The translations under genes were made by a program, and so were the position numbers. A stretch of DNA of 64,000 bases, from NCBI GenBank assembly GCA_018398765.1, contig JAHBMJ010000488.1, positions 62,001-126,000 on the forward strand. Reading direction: 5' to 3'. This DNA comes from Chromera velia. Taxonomy: Eukaryota > Sar > Chromeraceae. Shown here one piece after another: positions 24,496 to 37,555 of this stretch. Position 1 is the first letter of the stretch. Each line of letters starts with the position of its first letter. The notes beneath the pieces are model-generated. The model made no database searches. It was not told the DNA's origin and saw only the letters and a program-made list of their open reading frames with translations.

Positions 24496-27400
24496 ATGAC
24501 GGCTCCTGCTGTGTTTGCCATGTCAAGATGGCTAGTTGTCTTTGGTTGTTTCATGTGTGCCGTTTGTGTGGGAGCAAGTAGACGGGAAGAGGAGACGGCG
24601 GAGACGGAGAATCCAGAGGCGCTGGCAGAGACGGGTAGAAGTGAACAACCACAACCTCTGGACGAAGACCTTGAGCTGTCCCTCAGCCTTCGTGCCAAGG
24701 CCGCAGAAACATTGGAGCCTGGCTCGATCATTGACGGGCGGTTTCGTCTGGTTGAAAAGATTCACGAGTTCGGGGCCTCCCGGCAATTCAAACAACTCCC
24801 TGACCCATTCGACCAATTACACAGCACGTAAGTCGATCAGCCAAGAGAAAAACTGGCTTTGCCTTCGATCAGATGGGTGTGTGGACTCTCCAAGAGTTCA
24901 TTCAGAATCCCACCGACACTCTCTGATCTTGAACGGAAGAGCGTAGCCTCTCCTTTCTGTCATCTCCAGCTGCGGACTGCTGAGCCTCTCTCATTTTAAG
25001 GCCCACAACACTAAGTTCCGCGCCCAATCACACCTTCTAGCCACCCTTTTCCCGTGGCTTTTACAGAGACGTCAGTACAGTGATGACAGAAACATTCGTG
25101 CTGCCTGCAGAGAAGAAGGCCAGTGGCCCCTATGGCCTGCCACCCTGGACTTGAAGGCTCTCCAAGAGAGAGGGAGAGGGTCTGCATCCTTCAACTACCC
25201 CCTCGCCTTCAGAAGAGACAACTACACACCCTATAAGAGACTGGGAAAGGGGGCGTTTGGGGAGGTCCGTCGGTCTGCCTGGAATGTTTGCAGTGGAGCG
25301 CCATGAGTTTGGATGGACTGTGAAGTTGTGAAGTAGTACGTGAGCTGGTGTAGGTCTGCCGTCGAGTTTTAGGCAGGGACTTCAGGGAAAGGGGGGGAGG
25401 AGGGTCCGGTTTCGGGTCTATCGGTCTGGAAAGGTTGCAATCTTCCCTTCTGTTTGGCTTCTTCCTGTCTGTTTTGTTTCGTTTAGGTTTGGCGTGCTGT
25501 GGCTCTGGACGGCGTCCATGGGTACAAGTTGGTGGTCCTGAAGCGGCTGTTGGTGGAAATTGGGGGGGAGAGGGTGCGGCTGTCTGGGGAAAGAGAGGTG
25601 AGGTTGGGCAGTAGGGGGGGAAGAGAAGAGTTTGAATGAGTAAGGGCGATGGATTGGCTGACTGACAGACTGACTGATAGAGAGATAGGGGGATATTGAT
25701 CGATGCATTGATTAATTGAATCTACATATTCTGTCTTTTGTCTTTTTTTGTTCGTCTGCTTCTCCCCCATTGCCTCTATCCTCGACTTTTCTTCCCTTTC
25801 TCCGTCTCATCATGACAGAGACGGGACGTCTGACAGAGCAGAGGGGACCTGTGTGTGTAACCTGACAGACAGGAGGAACAAAGAGGACAAGCCCGGTGGC
25901 TGTGTCCAGTCGTCTCCGTGCCCCCGCCAGGAAAGAGGAAAAAAAAGATGGAAGGAAAAATGGCTGCATAGAAGGAGCGTTCTGCCAGGCCTCTCGCGTT
26001 CCGTCTCAAATCAATCCTGTTGCCAATGACTATTTTTGTTCTCGTTCGTATTTGAAGTGAGAGTCAAACAACTATTCATTCTGATGAGTGGATGCATGGA
26101 TGGATGGATGCAGATCTACTTCGGCGAATTGTTCCGTGGTGCCCCTCACGTCTCTCGTTTTCTGGATTGGTTTGTGAAGCCGGCGAGTGGGCGTTCTTCA
26201 TGGGCAAATGGAAAAGAGAAGAATAAAAAGAAACGGGCAACGGGAAAGAAAACAAAAGGGATGTCAGGAAAGAAAAACCAGCAGGAGAACTCCACAGAAA
26301 ACTTGAGCCTCCAGAGAAGCGACGGTGGCTCGTGGATGAGGTGGATGCCTTCCTTCTCTTTCTCGTTCTCGTTCTCGTTCTCTTCTTTTCTGCCTGTTCC
26401 TTCCGTGCCCTCCCTCCCTGCACTGCCTTCCTTCCCTCGACTTCTTCAACTAGGCCCCTCGTTCTCCTCTTCCTCGGTGCCGGAGTCCATGCTCAGACTT
26501 CTGCCGTTCCGTGAGACCTTCACGGGGCTTGTGCCGGCACCTCTGAAAGCCTGGTGGAATCAACAGAGAGTTGTAAACGGCGGGCATGGGCAAATGATTG
26601 AGAGACGGAGTGGGTGGGCAGCTGAGCGAGAGGGGTGGGGGGCAAATTCAGAAGGCTCCCGAAAGCAAACACCTCCAGGAGACACAGGGTCCCCTTTCGA
26701 AGGGGAGGAGGATGATGACCTCTGGCTTGTGTTTGCTGATGAGGGCAATTCGTTGTATAATCAGATTTTCGTTGCAGAGGAAGCGAAGGGAGGGGCACTA
26801 AGCAGGTCTTCCTTCTGGTGGTCTCTGAAATCAAGTCCCTTCGGACAACAGGTCAGAGACAGACAGACAGAGTAGGGAGGACTCAGGATCAAATTCAATG
26901 CACTTCGCGATCTTCTGTGTTGTTTTCCCATTCAGGACTCTGTGCTGTCCTTTGAAATCCTCTCAGTAGTTGTTTCCAGTCCGTGTGCAGATGCACTGTC
27001 CTGAGTGCACGATGCTATAGCAAGGTGTATGCTCTTCAGTGGTCAAAGACTCTGGCCGTCTCGCCTGATTCAATTTGTTTGCTTCCCTTCCCTTTCCTCC
27101 CTTCCCTTCTGACGCACGCAGGTTTTCCGACAGATCGCCAGGCAGACACTTGAAGGACTCGCGCTCCTCCATTCGCGAAACGTAACGCACCGGGACGTGA
27201 AGCTGGCCAACCTGCTGATCTCCACACCAAAAGGACGCCTCTCGATTCGGCTGGCAGACTTCGGGTCTGCTGTGCAACGGACGAGAGAAGGGCCTGTCAA
27301 TTTACATGTGGCCTCCCTCTACGGACAGGTCTGCCTGCCTGCCTGCCCGCCTCTCCCACGCCCCTCCGCCCCTCCTACGTACCCCGAATCATCTGTACAC

Positions 27401-30400
27401 GGATGCGTGGCCAACACATAAACTTCTTTCGTTTGATACTTTATACACGCAGAGACAAGTGAACCATTTCAAGAATATCTCCAGGTCGAATCGTCGCCGG
27501 ACCGGAGATGGAAGACTTCGAGTGTCGTGTGTGTGAATGTATGTACCTATATCTGTATGCATATCTGTGTGAATGATATGTATGTAGAGACGTGCACCGA
27601 ACGCATTTTGTTTTTTCTGGAATACGTATCTACCTCATGTAATGTGACTCTATGTGCAGGTGGGGCCTTCCGAGGATGAGGAGACGGAAGGGTACCGGAG
27701 TCCGGAGGCACTCTTCCCTGAGTTCTATCTTGGGCAGGGGGGGCAGCATTCGTACTCTTCTGCTTCGTCTTCGTCAGGGGAAGACGGGACGGTGGACGGA
27801 GGAGGTTTTGAGGAGGAGGGAGAGAGTTTCAAAGGGAGAGAGAATGTGATGGGTTCGTTAGAGGAAGAGGAAGAGGGGGGGCACTCTGGGTGGCGGCAGC
27901 CGTCGTATGACTTGTGGTCGCTTGGAGTGGTACTGCTAGAGATTGTCCTGGGAGAAATTGGCGTGTTTGAAATGGGGGACGAGAGGAAACGAGCCAAGGT
28001 AATAGTGACTCACGTAGAGATTTGCCGGATGCTTTGATTTGTAATGTGTGACGGGGGAGGAGGGCAGCTAGGAGACACAGAAGTTATGAAGGCCGAGTTT
28101 GTTGGTTGAGTCTATAGCGGGGACCTATTAAGTTGGTGATGTCTGGGGAAGGGCAGACAGGATGTATGAGAGGAGAGGAGAGGAGAGGAGAGGAGAGGAG
28201 AGAAATGGACAAGCGAGGGAGTGGGAGAACGCTTTCTTTCGGACCTCGTTCTTGTTGTGGAGCCTATTTTTTATTTTTTCTTTCTGGAGACGGAATGAGT
28301 CTTATTGCATTCGTTTTGGTTTGTCTCTGTCGTTCGGAATCGGACGAAGAAGAGTGGGAGTGTGGAGAGAAAGTGCGGGCTGGTTCCTTTGATTGCCTAC
28401 TTGTCCTTTGCTCGTTTTTCTGTTTGACTTTTTGAATGAATGAATGAATGAATGAGTCTGTCAGTCTGTCTGTTGGTCCGTTCGTCAGTCATTCTTCCGC
28501 CCTCTTTGTGTTTTCGTCTGGTCACTCTGTCCTTGCATGCACCAAATTCTTGAACCTTCTATTTGAAATTCTCTGGATAGCGAACGGAGTGGGTCTCTTT
28601 TCTGCCTCTCTCATGTTCTTATTCGCCTCTCTCCTCTCTTCTCCTCTCTGAATTGAGTGTGTGTGTGTGTGTGTGTGTGTCTGTGTGTGTGTGCAGATCG
28701 AAAAACTATTGGAGGATGATGAACGTCTAAGGCAGCACGTTCTCTTCCTTCACGCACTCCAGGGTAAGGTAGACAGATCGAATTAATTATGTTCTCTCAG
28801 ATCGATGCATGCCGTGCTTCTGTTTTCTCGCATTGTTTTTTCTTCTTCTCTTCTCTTCTCTTCTCTTCTCTTCGTTCGTCATTCTTCTTCTTCTTCTTCT
28901 TCTTCTTCTTCTTCTTCCTCTTCTGTTATTCCTCCCTTCTTCCCTACCCCCCTCTCTTCTTCTTTCTGCTGCCTGCAGAGATGTGCCTGGGGCCCCTACC
29001 TGCGATGCCCCTGCATGAGAGACCGCGGTGGAGACAGAGCCGGGACAAGAAGAGAGAGGAAGGAAACAACGGCAACGAGGGGCAACAACAAGAAGGGGGT
29101 CTGGAAAGCGACACAGGGGAGTCATCTCTGTCTCTCTCTCGACGGGCACGGACAGCGGAAAGGGAAGACACCGAGAGCAGCTCAGAGAATGAGAAGTGGG
29201 AGGGAGATGATGGAGATGTGGTGTCATTTGAACCTTCAAAGGACTATAGGGCTTCGAAACAATCGGGTGACTGGGGGGACTTGAATGAAAATGACGAATG
29301 GCCTGCGGCAGGAAAAGAAATCGAATCTTCTCCTGCTGCTGCTTCTGCGTCTTCTACCTCTGTATGTGCTACTGAGGGGCCTGTAAATCGTGTCGGTGAA
29401 GAAAGTCCTGCTCCAACCGAAATGACTGCTGACGAATCTGTTTGTATCTTTCAGGGAGAACCGATGACCATCGCATGGGCTGATCACGGAGGTGATTCTA
29501 ATTCAGGGAATGTTGTAACGATAGTCTCAGCTGAGAGATACGGTAGCGCTCCACAGTGTACAGAGAGAGAAGGATCCGGTTTCCCCGATCCTTCTCTCGT
29601 TGTGTCAGAAACAGACACAGCATTCATGTCCTCGTCATCTGCTCCTGGCCTTACTTTATCATGGCAAGACTTCGAGGAGGAGGATGGAGGTTTGCTTTTT
29701 CTTCCCGACAGCCCCCGAACACAGCATTCCTTTTCCAGTTCGTCCAACACACAACAGTCTGGTAGATCCCGCGGTGAGGGAACGGACGTGACTCCTCTGC
29801 CCCTTTCGGGTCGAAATTTTCGACCTGTGCTTCCTGCGGGGGCTTCTTCCTTTTTGGAAATGAAATCCTCCACATCGATCTCGCCCTCAAAATCCCCCGT
29901 GTCGCTTGATGAAAGCGCTATGAAAGATCCAAAGGAGACAAAAAGATTTGAATTGGAGGGGGGAGAGGAGGACCGAGGCGGACAGGCGGGAGATGAAGGA
30001 GGCACAACAACAAGAGGGAGAGGAGGACCAAAAATGGAAGTCCCAAAACACTGCTCAGACCCCCAGGTGAGGAGAAGGGAAGAGACAAACGAAATTCGAA
30101 ATGGAAGGAGAGACAGGCCTGTCTGCTCAATGACCGTTCTTGTCTGAATGAATCAATCCTCCGGCTTTTGTTTCAACAATAATCTTCGCCGTCATGCAAT
30201 GTGTCTCTTCCCTTTTTCCCTTCATTCTGGGGTGTGTTCGTCCATTCACCCTGTCCTTTTCTCCACCCCAGGGAGCCGGTCCGCCCCTTTGGCCTGCGTC
30301 CCATAAAAGAAAAAGAAAAAAGAAGGGTCCCTCCCTGGAAAAAACAGAAGGGAAGGGAAGACACGCAATCTGATATTCAAATGCAAAGAACAGGAACGGC

Positions 30401-30668
30401 GGAACCTCTTCTGTCCATCTTTTTGTTTTCTATCTCTCCTTTTCGTTCTTTTCAGTTTGCTGAAGCTTTGAGGAGCCGCGATCCCTGAAAAGAATTCTGT
30501 ACGAAAATAAATGCATGCATCTTTTCAGTTTGCTGAAGCTTTGAGGAGCCGCGATCCCTCTGGCGTCGGGCTCCCCGTCTCTCTGGCTCGGGATCTTCTG
30601 AGGAAACTGCTCGAGGTGCAGCCCCAAGTGAGCAGCCAGACAGCGAGTTGCCACAAGCACTCGATTGA

Positions 30669-30700
<32 letters not shown>

Positions 30701-31521
30701 TTTTTCTTTTTTTCTGTTCTATTTTTGCATTCATTGTATCGATATAATTGACTTGTCTGTGGATAATCTATTGTCCTTTATCCCTTGCTTTGGTCGCCCT
30801 GCTTTTGATTTAATCGAGTCTTCGTGTTGTTCCCCTTTTCTTCTTTCCTTTTAGTGATTTTCTCTTTTTGGTCCCAAGTTCGCTCCAGCTGTCTCAGAGA
30901 CTCACCTGACACTTGTGCAGAAACGCATCACGGCCAAGCAGGCGCTCGAGCATCCCTACTTCAGTTTGACTGATGAGGAGGTCGGTTTTCCTTTTTCGCA
31001 GCTTTCTTTTCTTTTCTTACCCTTTCTTTGCCGAGTTGCTTGCCTCTATTGCCTGTGAGTCCGGACACTTTTTTGTTCGGCTGATTTCCTCAGCTGATCG
31101 TTCGACTGACTTCCTCATCTGATCAGTGATCATAGAGCGAGCGATCCGATTCACGGTTGACATTGTGTTTTTTTCTTTGGAGTGTCTGCATGGTTCCCAG
31201 CCCTAAGACTGACGCGTGTCCAAACTTTTGTGCACATGCGAGCTTCTTTGTGGTCAGTATTAGGCAGAGGTGAACAATTGCAGCCGTGCACGAAGTTTTA
31301 CTTACAGTCGTGCAACGGTGTATGTAATTGAATTCGGGCCTAACGCCTTTATAGTTCTGTTAGCTGATCATCTTTGCATCTTTGAATGGGACTGCGAATT
31401 CTTTTTGTCTACTGGATCTTCTCACTTGCTCTGACAATTCATGTCATTGGCTGGCTGCGTGCAGTTGCGTTGGATGGCGTCGGAGGAACTGGCTGTTGCT
31501 CACGCAGCATCCTCGGCATGA
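24496..31521 (+). CDS. Signal-peptide Ser/Thr protein kinase with large acidic insert
   Basis: Eleven exons: 24496-24827, 25069-25264, 25487-25597, 26114-26851, 27122-27328, 27660-27998, 28697-28763, 28979-30066, 30529-30627, 30921-30980 and 31465-31521, about 1,097 aa. The N-terminus ([28 protein letters not shown]) looks like a secretory signal. Kinase elements in order: Gly loop LGKGAFGEV (~169-177), VVLK lysine (~195), [10 protein letters not shown] with Asp ~484, DFG Asp ~505, GYRSPEALF in place of [15 protein letters not shown], then [13 protein letters not shown]. All catalytic residues are present, so it should be active. A basic Ser/Phe-rich insert (exon 4) splits the N lobe, and a 362-aa acidic Ser/Glu-rich exon 8 separates subdomains IX and X. 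The exon 2 acceptor (ACAGAG|A) and the final short exon are the least certain. With a signal peptide it may act in the endomembrane system or be secreted; that is inference. Confidence 0.82.
28164..28203 (+). repeat. (GAGAG)n pentanucleotide repeat
   Basis: Seven or so GAGAG units in the kinase intron between exons 6 and 7. Confidence 0.85.
28652..28694 (+). repeat. (TG)n tract abutting kinase exon 7 acceptor
   Basis: A TG dinucleotide run ends directly at the GCAG acceptor before 28697. UG repeats next to 3' splice sites are known to affect exon use in other eukaryotes; an effect here is inference. Confidence 0.85.
28840..28922 (+). repeat. (TTCTC)n and (TTC)n tracts in kinase intron
   Basis: Pyrimidine microsatellites form an extended tract ahead of the large acidic exon 8 (acceptor at 28978). 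Confidence 0.85.
30448..30559 (+). mobile_element. Introner-like element 3, truncated (kinase 3' splice site)
   Basis: A perfect 39-bp direct repeat (30448-30486 and 30521-30559) brackets 34 bp that contain GAATTCTGTACGAAAATAAA, the core of the elements in chlH. Only one arm of the hairpin remains. The repeat includes CTTTTCAG and the first 31 bases of kinase exon 9. The first copy, if used as an acceptor, meets TGA after ten codons, so the second copy must be the working exon start. Confidence 0.65.
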
Positions 31522-31874
31522 AGGGCTACATTCATCAGTGCAGAGAGATGCACAGAAAAAATACTGCATATTACTGCATCCTACCTAGCATCCTACTTCA
31601 CGAAACGGAATATGCGCGAAAGTTTAATAAGTTACTTTATAACCAAGAAGAAAATCGTGATAAAATAAAACATTCAATACCGTATAACAATATAGCATTA
31701 ATTAATGATCCATGTTATTTTCGCGATCCGGCCGGGTAGTCACCCCGTATATAAGTTTTTTTGTGTTTTTCTTTTTTTTTGAATGATATATACCATTATG
31801 TTTTTAAAAACATATTTATGCGGAGAACGGACATGCAGACATCATCATGTTAGTGCACATTACACCATCGCCTC
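31522..31874. other. Kinase 3' flank, AT-rich
   Basis: Probably holds the kinase 3' untranslated region followed by AT-rich DNA. No coding signal seen. Confidence 0.4.
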
Positions 31875-34800
31875 TATAACGGGCGTACTATAAGGGCTCA
31901 TAACTTGCACTGCCTTCTAGAGCTAAAGACAATCCTTATGATAACGTCCAGAGAGCTCTCACTATTGGAGGGAGAAGTCCATCGGTAAGTCTGACAGTCT
32001 AACCTCATACGATGACTTTTTGAATCAGGCCCACTCTTATGCTTGATCTATTGATTACATCACTGCGCATGCATGCTCATCTATCGATCAGTCAGTCTAC
32101 GCGCGCGCCCGCGAGCCATTCCGTTCTCACACAGGCCGAGGCCGCCGAACTAAGCGATACCAATTCTAGTTAAGTCACCTTAAGTACCCTACAAGACTCC
32201 TGGCAATCACCTCACACATGCCCGCCCACCAAACCAACGTCCACGCTTGGTTGAAATGCAAGCATGCACCTCACACATGCTCGCTCACAGGGCGGGTGGT
32301 TGGGAAAATCCACACAACAAACAATTTCAGACACTCTGACTCGTAACTCTTACCTGAGAGTCTCCTTGTGCAGTCTCTGAAAAACACACAAGCGAGATCA
32401 AAGATTAATTGATTAAGTGTTCGCATGCAATGCATCGTGAACTTCAAGTCCAAGCACTCATACGTATGACTTGTCTCAGGGGATTCATGTGATTTCTGGC
32501 TGGACCAATACGATTGGATGCACTCTGTTTCTCTCCCTCTTGTTCCAGACTCTTCCCATCAAGGGTCACTGGATGAATGCATTAGGTGCATTATCTAAGC
32601 GATTGAAGAATAAGACTCGAGTCACCCTGGTTCTATGGATCGCGATCTTTCCCTTCCTATGAATAGATACCGAGTAGGTATCATACCATGCAGCCTGTCA
32701 TAAATCTAGAAGGCACACACAATGCGGCCACTACTGTGTACACCCTGGGCACCCCCCCCACGCAGCACACACACACTCGCTGAGAGCATAAAGAAGCTCA
32801 ACTCTGCGCACTCAGAAGACTCGAGACTTTGAAACTCCATAGCCGACTACCTGCTGACTGAGCAAGGCAATCAACTCAGAGGTCAACAAGAACACACTTT
32901 CCAGCCAGACCAAAAGCAGAGAGCAATTCAAGGCACACACATTCAGAACAAAAGCAAACTGGAGTGCTGCGCTGGCTTGCATATGGATATCATTCGCAGG
33001 GTTTGACTCCCTGATACGAATGACCAAAACGCCTTCCACCCGCCGGCCTATAACACATACAACGTGCGCTGCACGCTCACCCCCAATGCTCCTCACAGCG
33101 GCTTCCCGCGATGTGTCAAAACTATCTGAATGACCCTGGTGTTTTCGGCTACCCTGTGATCACCTCTTCCTTTTCTACTTCATACAGCGACCACCTGTCT
33201 CTATACAGAGACAGCCCAACCTCACTGCAGAATCTGTGCCCCAAACTGCACACCAGATTCAAAAACATGAACGCTCGGGCGACTTCCTCAATTGAAATCA
33301 AGGCAACTCAACCAGAGCACAAGTCGACGCGACCGAAATGTACTACACGCATGCTGCTTCAATTGATGCGCAGTCTTCTTCTGCAGCAAGTGCATGAATA
33401 CATCCGATCTCACTCGGGCTTCGACCGTCTCGTTGCATCAACTTGAAGACACCCCATGCTTCGATCACAGTTTCTCATTCAGACAGCTCGATCGATTCTT
33501 CTCTCACATGTGCCCCTTTTATTAGAATGTTTAGCATGTTCTCTTCTCTTCTCAGGAATTAAAGAAAAACTAAAATCCACAGATCGACACACCCAACTTC
33601 CTGGCACCAAACCAAGCTCTCCGTCTGGCGTGAATGGCAATCGCCCGCTGCAATTTGAAGACATGTAGCTCACCGCAGCTTGCCCAACTGCGGGGGCAAA
33701 GAACTGTATACCCTCTTGAGCAGTCTGACCCAACATCCGAACACAGTGCGTGCTACTCTCGAAAACTCTCTAACCAAACATTGGAGATCCGATGTGCCGA
33801 CCTCTCACCCTTCTTTTCCCTTCTCTCCATCTCCTTGTTTTTCAGGGTGTCTGTTTCTCTTTGCTTTGAGTCTCGGAAGTCCATCTCCCCTTAAAGTTCC
33901 CTCTTTCTTTTCTCTGCATTATCCTCCCACACCCAGACGAACAGAGGGAAAGGTCAGAGAACAGATAGAAATAAAACACATTCACCCTCACGACATCACC
34001 TTGCCTCCTGTCTCTCTCCCCTTCTTTCAATTTTTCTTTCATTTTCTTTTCTCTCCAACTATCTTCAACCCCCATTCATCTTTCACAAATAGAGAAAAAA
34101 AACAGTTAGAGAGATTCAGAGAGACACACAAATGAGAGACGATAGACAAATACACCGGCCACCACCAACCATCATCATGAGTCTCACCCCCCACACACCA
34201 CCTCCATCTCCCCTCCAAATAAATTCCTCCAAACACAACAGAAACAGAAAAGTTCTAACAAGTTTCCAAACCTCCAAGAATCTATCTGCAATAATAGCTC
34301 CTATGTCGTGTGCTTCCGTGTGATGCAACCGCCGTGCCCCCATGGCACTTCTGCGCAGTTAGAAGGCGGCTTGAGACTCCTGGTGATGTCCAATAAATCA
34401 GACTGAGCACGAAAGAACTTTTCTCTCAACCAAAAGGTCGCTGTACCTTGATGAAGCTCCTCTGTTTCAATGTGCACAAGAAAAACACTCCTGCACAGTG
34501 GCCAAGAGATCCTGCTTCTCTCCTTGGGGCACTTTCTCCGTGGGCAACAGCGTCTCTGCTTGATGACGTCATCAGGGGTCAAAGTTAGTCTCCTCAATCT
34601 TCTCCCTCACTTCTCCCTACTTCAAGCTCCAAGTTCTCCTTCACTCCTTCTAGCAAGGTTCCATGAATACTGCTCTCCCGCCACAAGCGGCAGAAAGCAG
34701 AAACACCTCTCAGACCTCTTCAGCTCCTCATCTTCCCTCGCAACGCCATAAAATTCATGACAGAATGAAACAACACAACGGAGCTGAAAACTGTCTGAAT

Positions 34801-35268
34801 CGATCAATCCTGCGGCTGTCACTGCATAGTGTACTACTCATTTCATTGAGTGGACAGCCCACGTCTTTACTGAAAGCTCTAATAGATCTCAACAGGCTCC
34901 ATCACACTGTCTGCCCCTGTGCAACCAAAAGCTCTGCTAAACCACATATAAGGGGCGTACTATAAGGGCTCATAACTTGTACTGCCAGAGAGCTCTCACT
35001 GTTGGAGGGAGAAGTCCATCGGTAAGTCTAACAGTCTAACCTTATACGATGACTCTTTGAATCAGGCCATATCAGGCCCACTCTTATGCTTGATCTATTG
35101 ATTACATCACTGCGCATGCATGCTTGTCTATCGATCAGTCAGTCTACGCGTGCGCCCGCGAGCCATTCCGTTCTCACGCAGGCCGAGGCCGCCGAGCTAA
35201 GCAATGCCAATTCTAGTAAAGTCACCTTAAGTGCCCCACAAGCTCAGACTCCTCGCAATCACCTCACA
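31875..35268. mobile_element. LTR-like element, about 3.4 kb
   Basis: Two long direct repeats, 31875-32216 and about 34947-35268, are near-identical apart from a roughly 30-bp block present only in the left copy. They bound about 2.7 kb. GCCTC sits immediately outside both ends (31870-31874 and 35269-35273), consistent with a 5-bp target duplication. The unit begins TATAA and ends CTCACA rather than TG...CA. The inside shows no recognisable gag, protease, reverse transcriptase or integrase, nor a clear primer site or polypurine tract, so it would be non-autonomous or decayed. The close similarity of the ends suggests a fairly recent origin. It could instead be an ordinary dispersed duplication. 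Confidence 0.45.
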
Positions 35269-36019
35269 GCCTCTAGCATCGTCATCCGTTTGTAGTAGTA
35301 CGCATTAAATATTTAATGTTTGAGGTCAGCCTAGTAGGTAGTATTAGATCGACAGAGTTTAGGAGAGAGTACGTAACAGGACATTCAAAAAGTTTCCAGT
35401 CGGAGAATTTACTAGGCGGGACCGCGGCGCTGGTCCATCTGTATGGTAGTGATTACAATGGTAAACCACACCTATTTCCAATATTAAATCATCAATTTAA
35501 ATACATGCAGCTCTAGATACAGCTAGGCACGCAGTGGTGCAAGAACCATTCACCATATTGATTTAAATTATGAGAAGGCAATGTTTCAAGGCATATGCAC
35601 TAACTGAATTTTATTTATTATTAATTAATCATTGATCGAGTTAGATTGACTGATCGGAGGCCGACTGCCACTACACCTGTCCAAAGTTGTCCTGAAGATC
35701 CATCACGTGATTGAAGGATGCATCATTGTCGGGGTGACAGCGCGCAGCTTGGGCGGGCAACGGCTCTACCTCTCAGAGCTATAGACGAGCACATACAGAC
35801 GAGCATGCATCGATCAAGATAGACGCATGCATCCATTGTTCCTTCCTCTCATCCTCATGTGCCTCCATTTGTGCATGCATGCGTGCGTGCACACACCGTT
35901 CCATTCCTCGCGAGTGACACTCTTCACATGCTCATGCATGCATTGGATTGATATTGCAGTGCGTGTACAAGCATCGTCTATGATAGGCACGCACCCCATT
36001 TTCCACACAAAGTCACACA

Positions 36020-36059
<40 letters not shown>

Positions 36060-36268
36060 AAGGAGGGAGGGAGTACAGGCACATGCACACGATTTCACAA
36101 AGGCAGTCAGGAAAGTCAGTAAAAAGGAAACCGTGTAAACACACAAGAACACCAAGATGCACCTACCTACATTTCCAGCCATGCAGTGACGTGATCAAAC
36201 AGACAACGGATCGACCGATCTAATATACGCACTCCTTTTTACACCTCCCTCCCCCCCTTTCCCCCCTT
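35269..36268. other. Intergenic with AT-rich patch and CA/GA microsatellite
   Basis: AT-rich from about 35300 to 35640. Then GCATGC-rich sequence and a (CA)n(GA)n microsatellite at about 36015-36060 lie downstream of the PAM stop codon. No gene seen. Confidence 0.5.
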
Positions 36269-37517
36269 CTACCTGTACCCCAACCACGAGAGATCCAACT
36301 GAAACTGGCGCACTTGTTTGCTGTCCAGTTCTGCAACCATCAACACAGGCTCCTTAGCATTCACCCCCAAATCAATATCGTGCGGCCAACCGTCCTCTTT
36401 TAGCCACTCCCAGGATTTCACCACCGTGCCCGAGTCTGGCCGGCGTGTGACAACAGTGGAGCCCTCTATTGAGAAAAGCAAATCAAAGAAACCACTGTAT
36501 GCCACTGCAGACAGGTGAGCTGGCCACGGTCGTTCTCTGTTCATCCTTGCAGAGGGCGTAACAAACTCAGAAGGCCAAACAGCGACAAGTTCGCCATCTG
36601 TTCGGAACACCTGAATCCTCCCGTTCTCTCTATCTGCAACAAACACCTGCCGACGGTGGGTGTCGAAGGCAACACCATGTACAATATTGAACTCCCCCTC
36701 TTTGGTCCCCCTTCTGCCCCCCCATTCTCTCAAAAACCTCCCCGTCCTCCCATCAAACACAGCAACACGCGAATTCCCGTACCCGTCAGAGATAAACACC
36801 TCCCCCGTCTCTGAGTCCTCTGCAACATCAGTAGGCGCACTGAACAACTCCCCCTCCCCACGTCTCCCTGCCTCCCCCAACCGCAAAACAACCTCCCCCG
36901 TCTGCCCGCTCAGTTTCACGACGACATTCTGACCCGAGTCCGCCACCCACACGTCTCCTTTGCTGTCACAAGTCAACCCGTGGGGCGTCACAAACAGACC
37001 GGCCCCGAACGAACCGACCACACGATTCGTGTGTGCATCGATCTGCAGAAACAAAAGAAGAGATCGAGGAAAGGCCCCGCGGGTGAAAACGGCAAAGGGT
37101 ACTATGAGAATGAGAAACGAAATGAGAGGATTTCGTTGTCGATATGCGAAAGATTTACAGAGCATATATTGTCTTTTTCGCTTCTCCTTCTCCATGCAGC
37201 ATGACAGGCAAGCCGCCGAGTAAGCAGGAAGGCCTAAGCGTACAACCGGACTCACAACAGCGGCACAGAGAGCGAAGACAAACAGGTCACGAGCAAAGCA
37301 AAATTCTCCAAAACAAAATCCGAAGAGACCCTCCCACCACACCCTAATCGAGACGGAAACTTCGACAAGCACGCAGACACAGTATCTATCTCTCAGCCAC
37401 ACCCTTCACGTCTCTCCTCATGTCCACACACACATACATACACACAGTCTACGTACCTTGAAGACATACACACAATCTACATACACAATAATAACAAAAC
37501 TGAAGCTTGTTCTCTTT

Positions 37518-37555
<38 letters not shown>

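Noticed and set aside
30272-30377. Possible extra kinase exon after CCACCCCAG
   Set aside because: The in-phase frame reaches a stop with no clear donor before it, and exon 8 joins exon 9 in frame without it.
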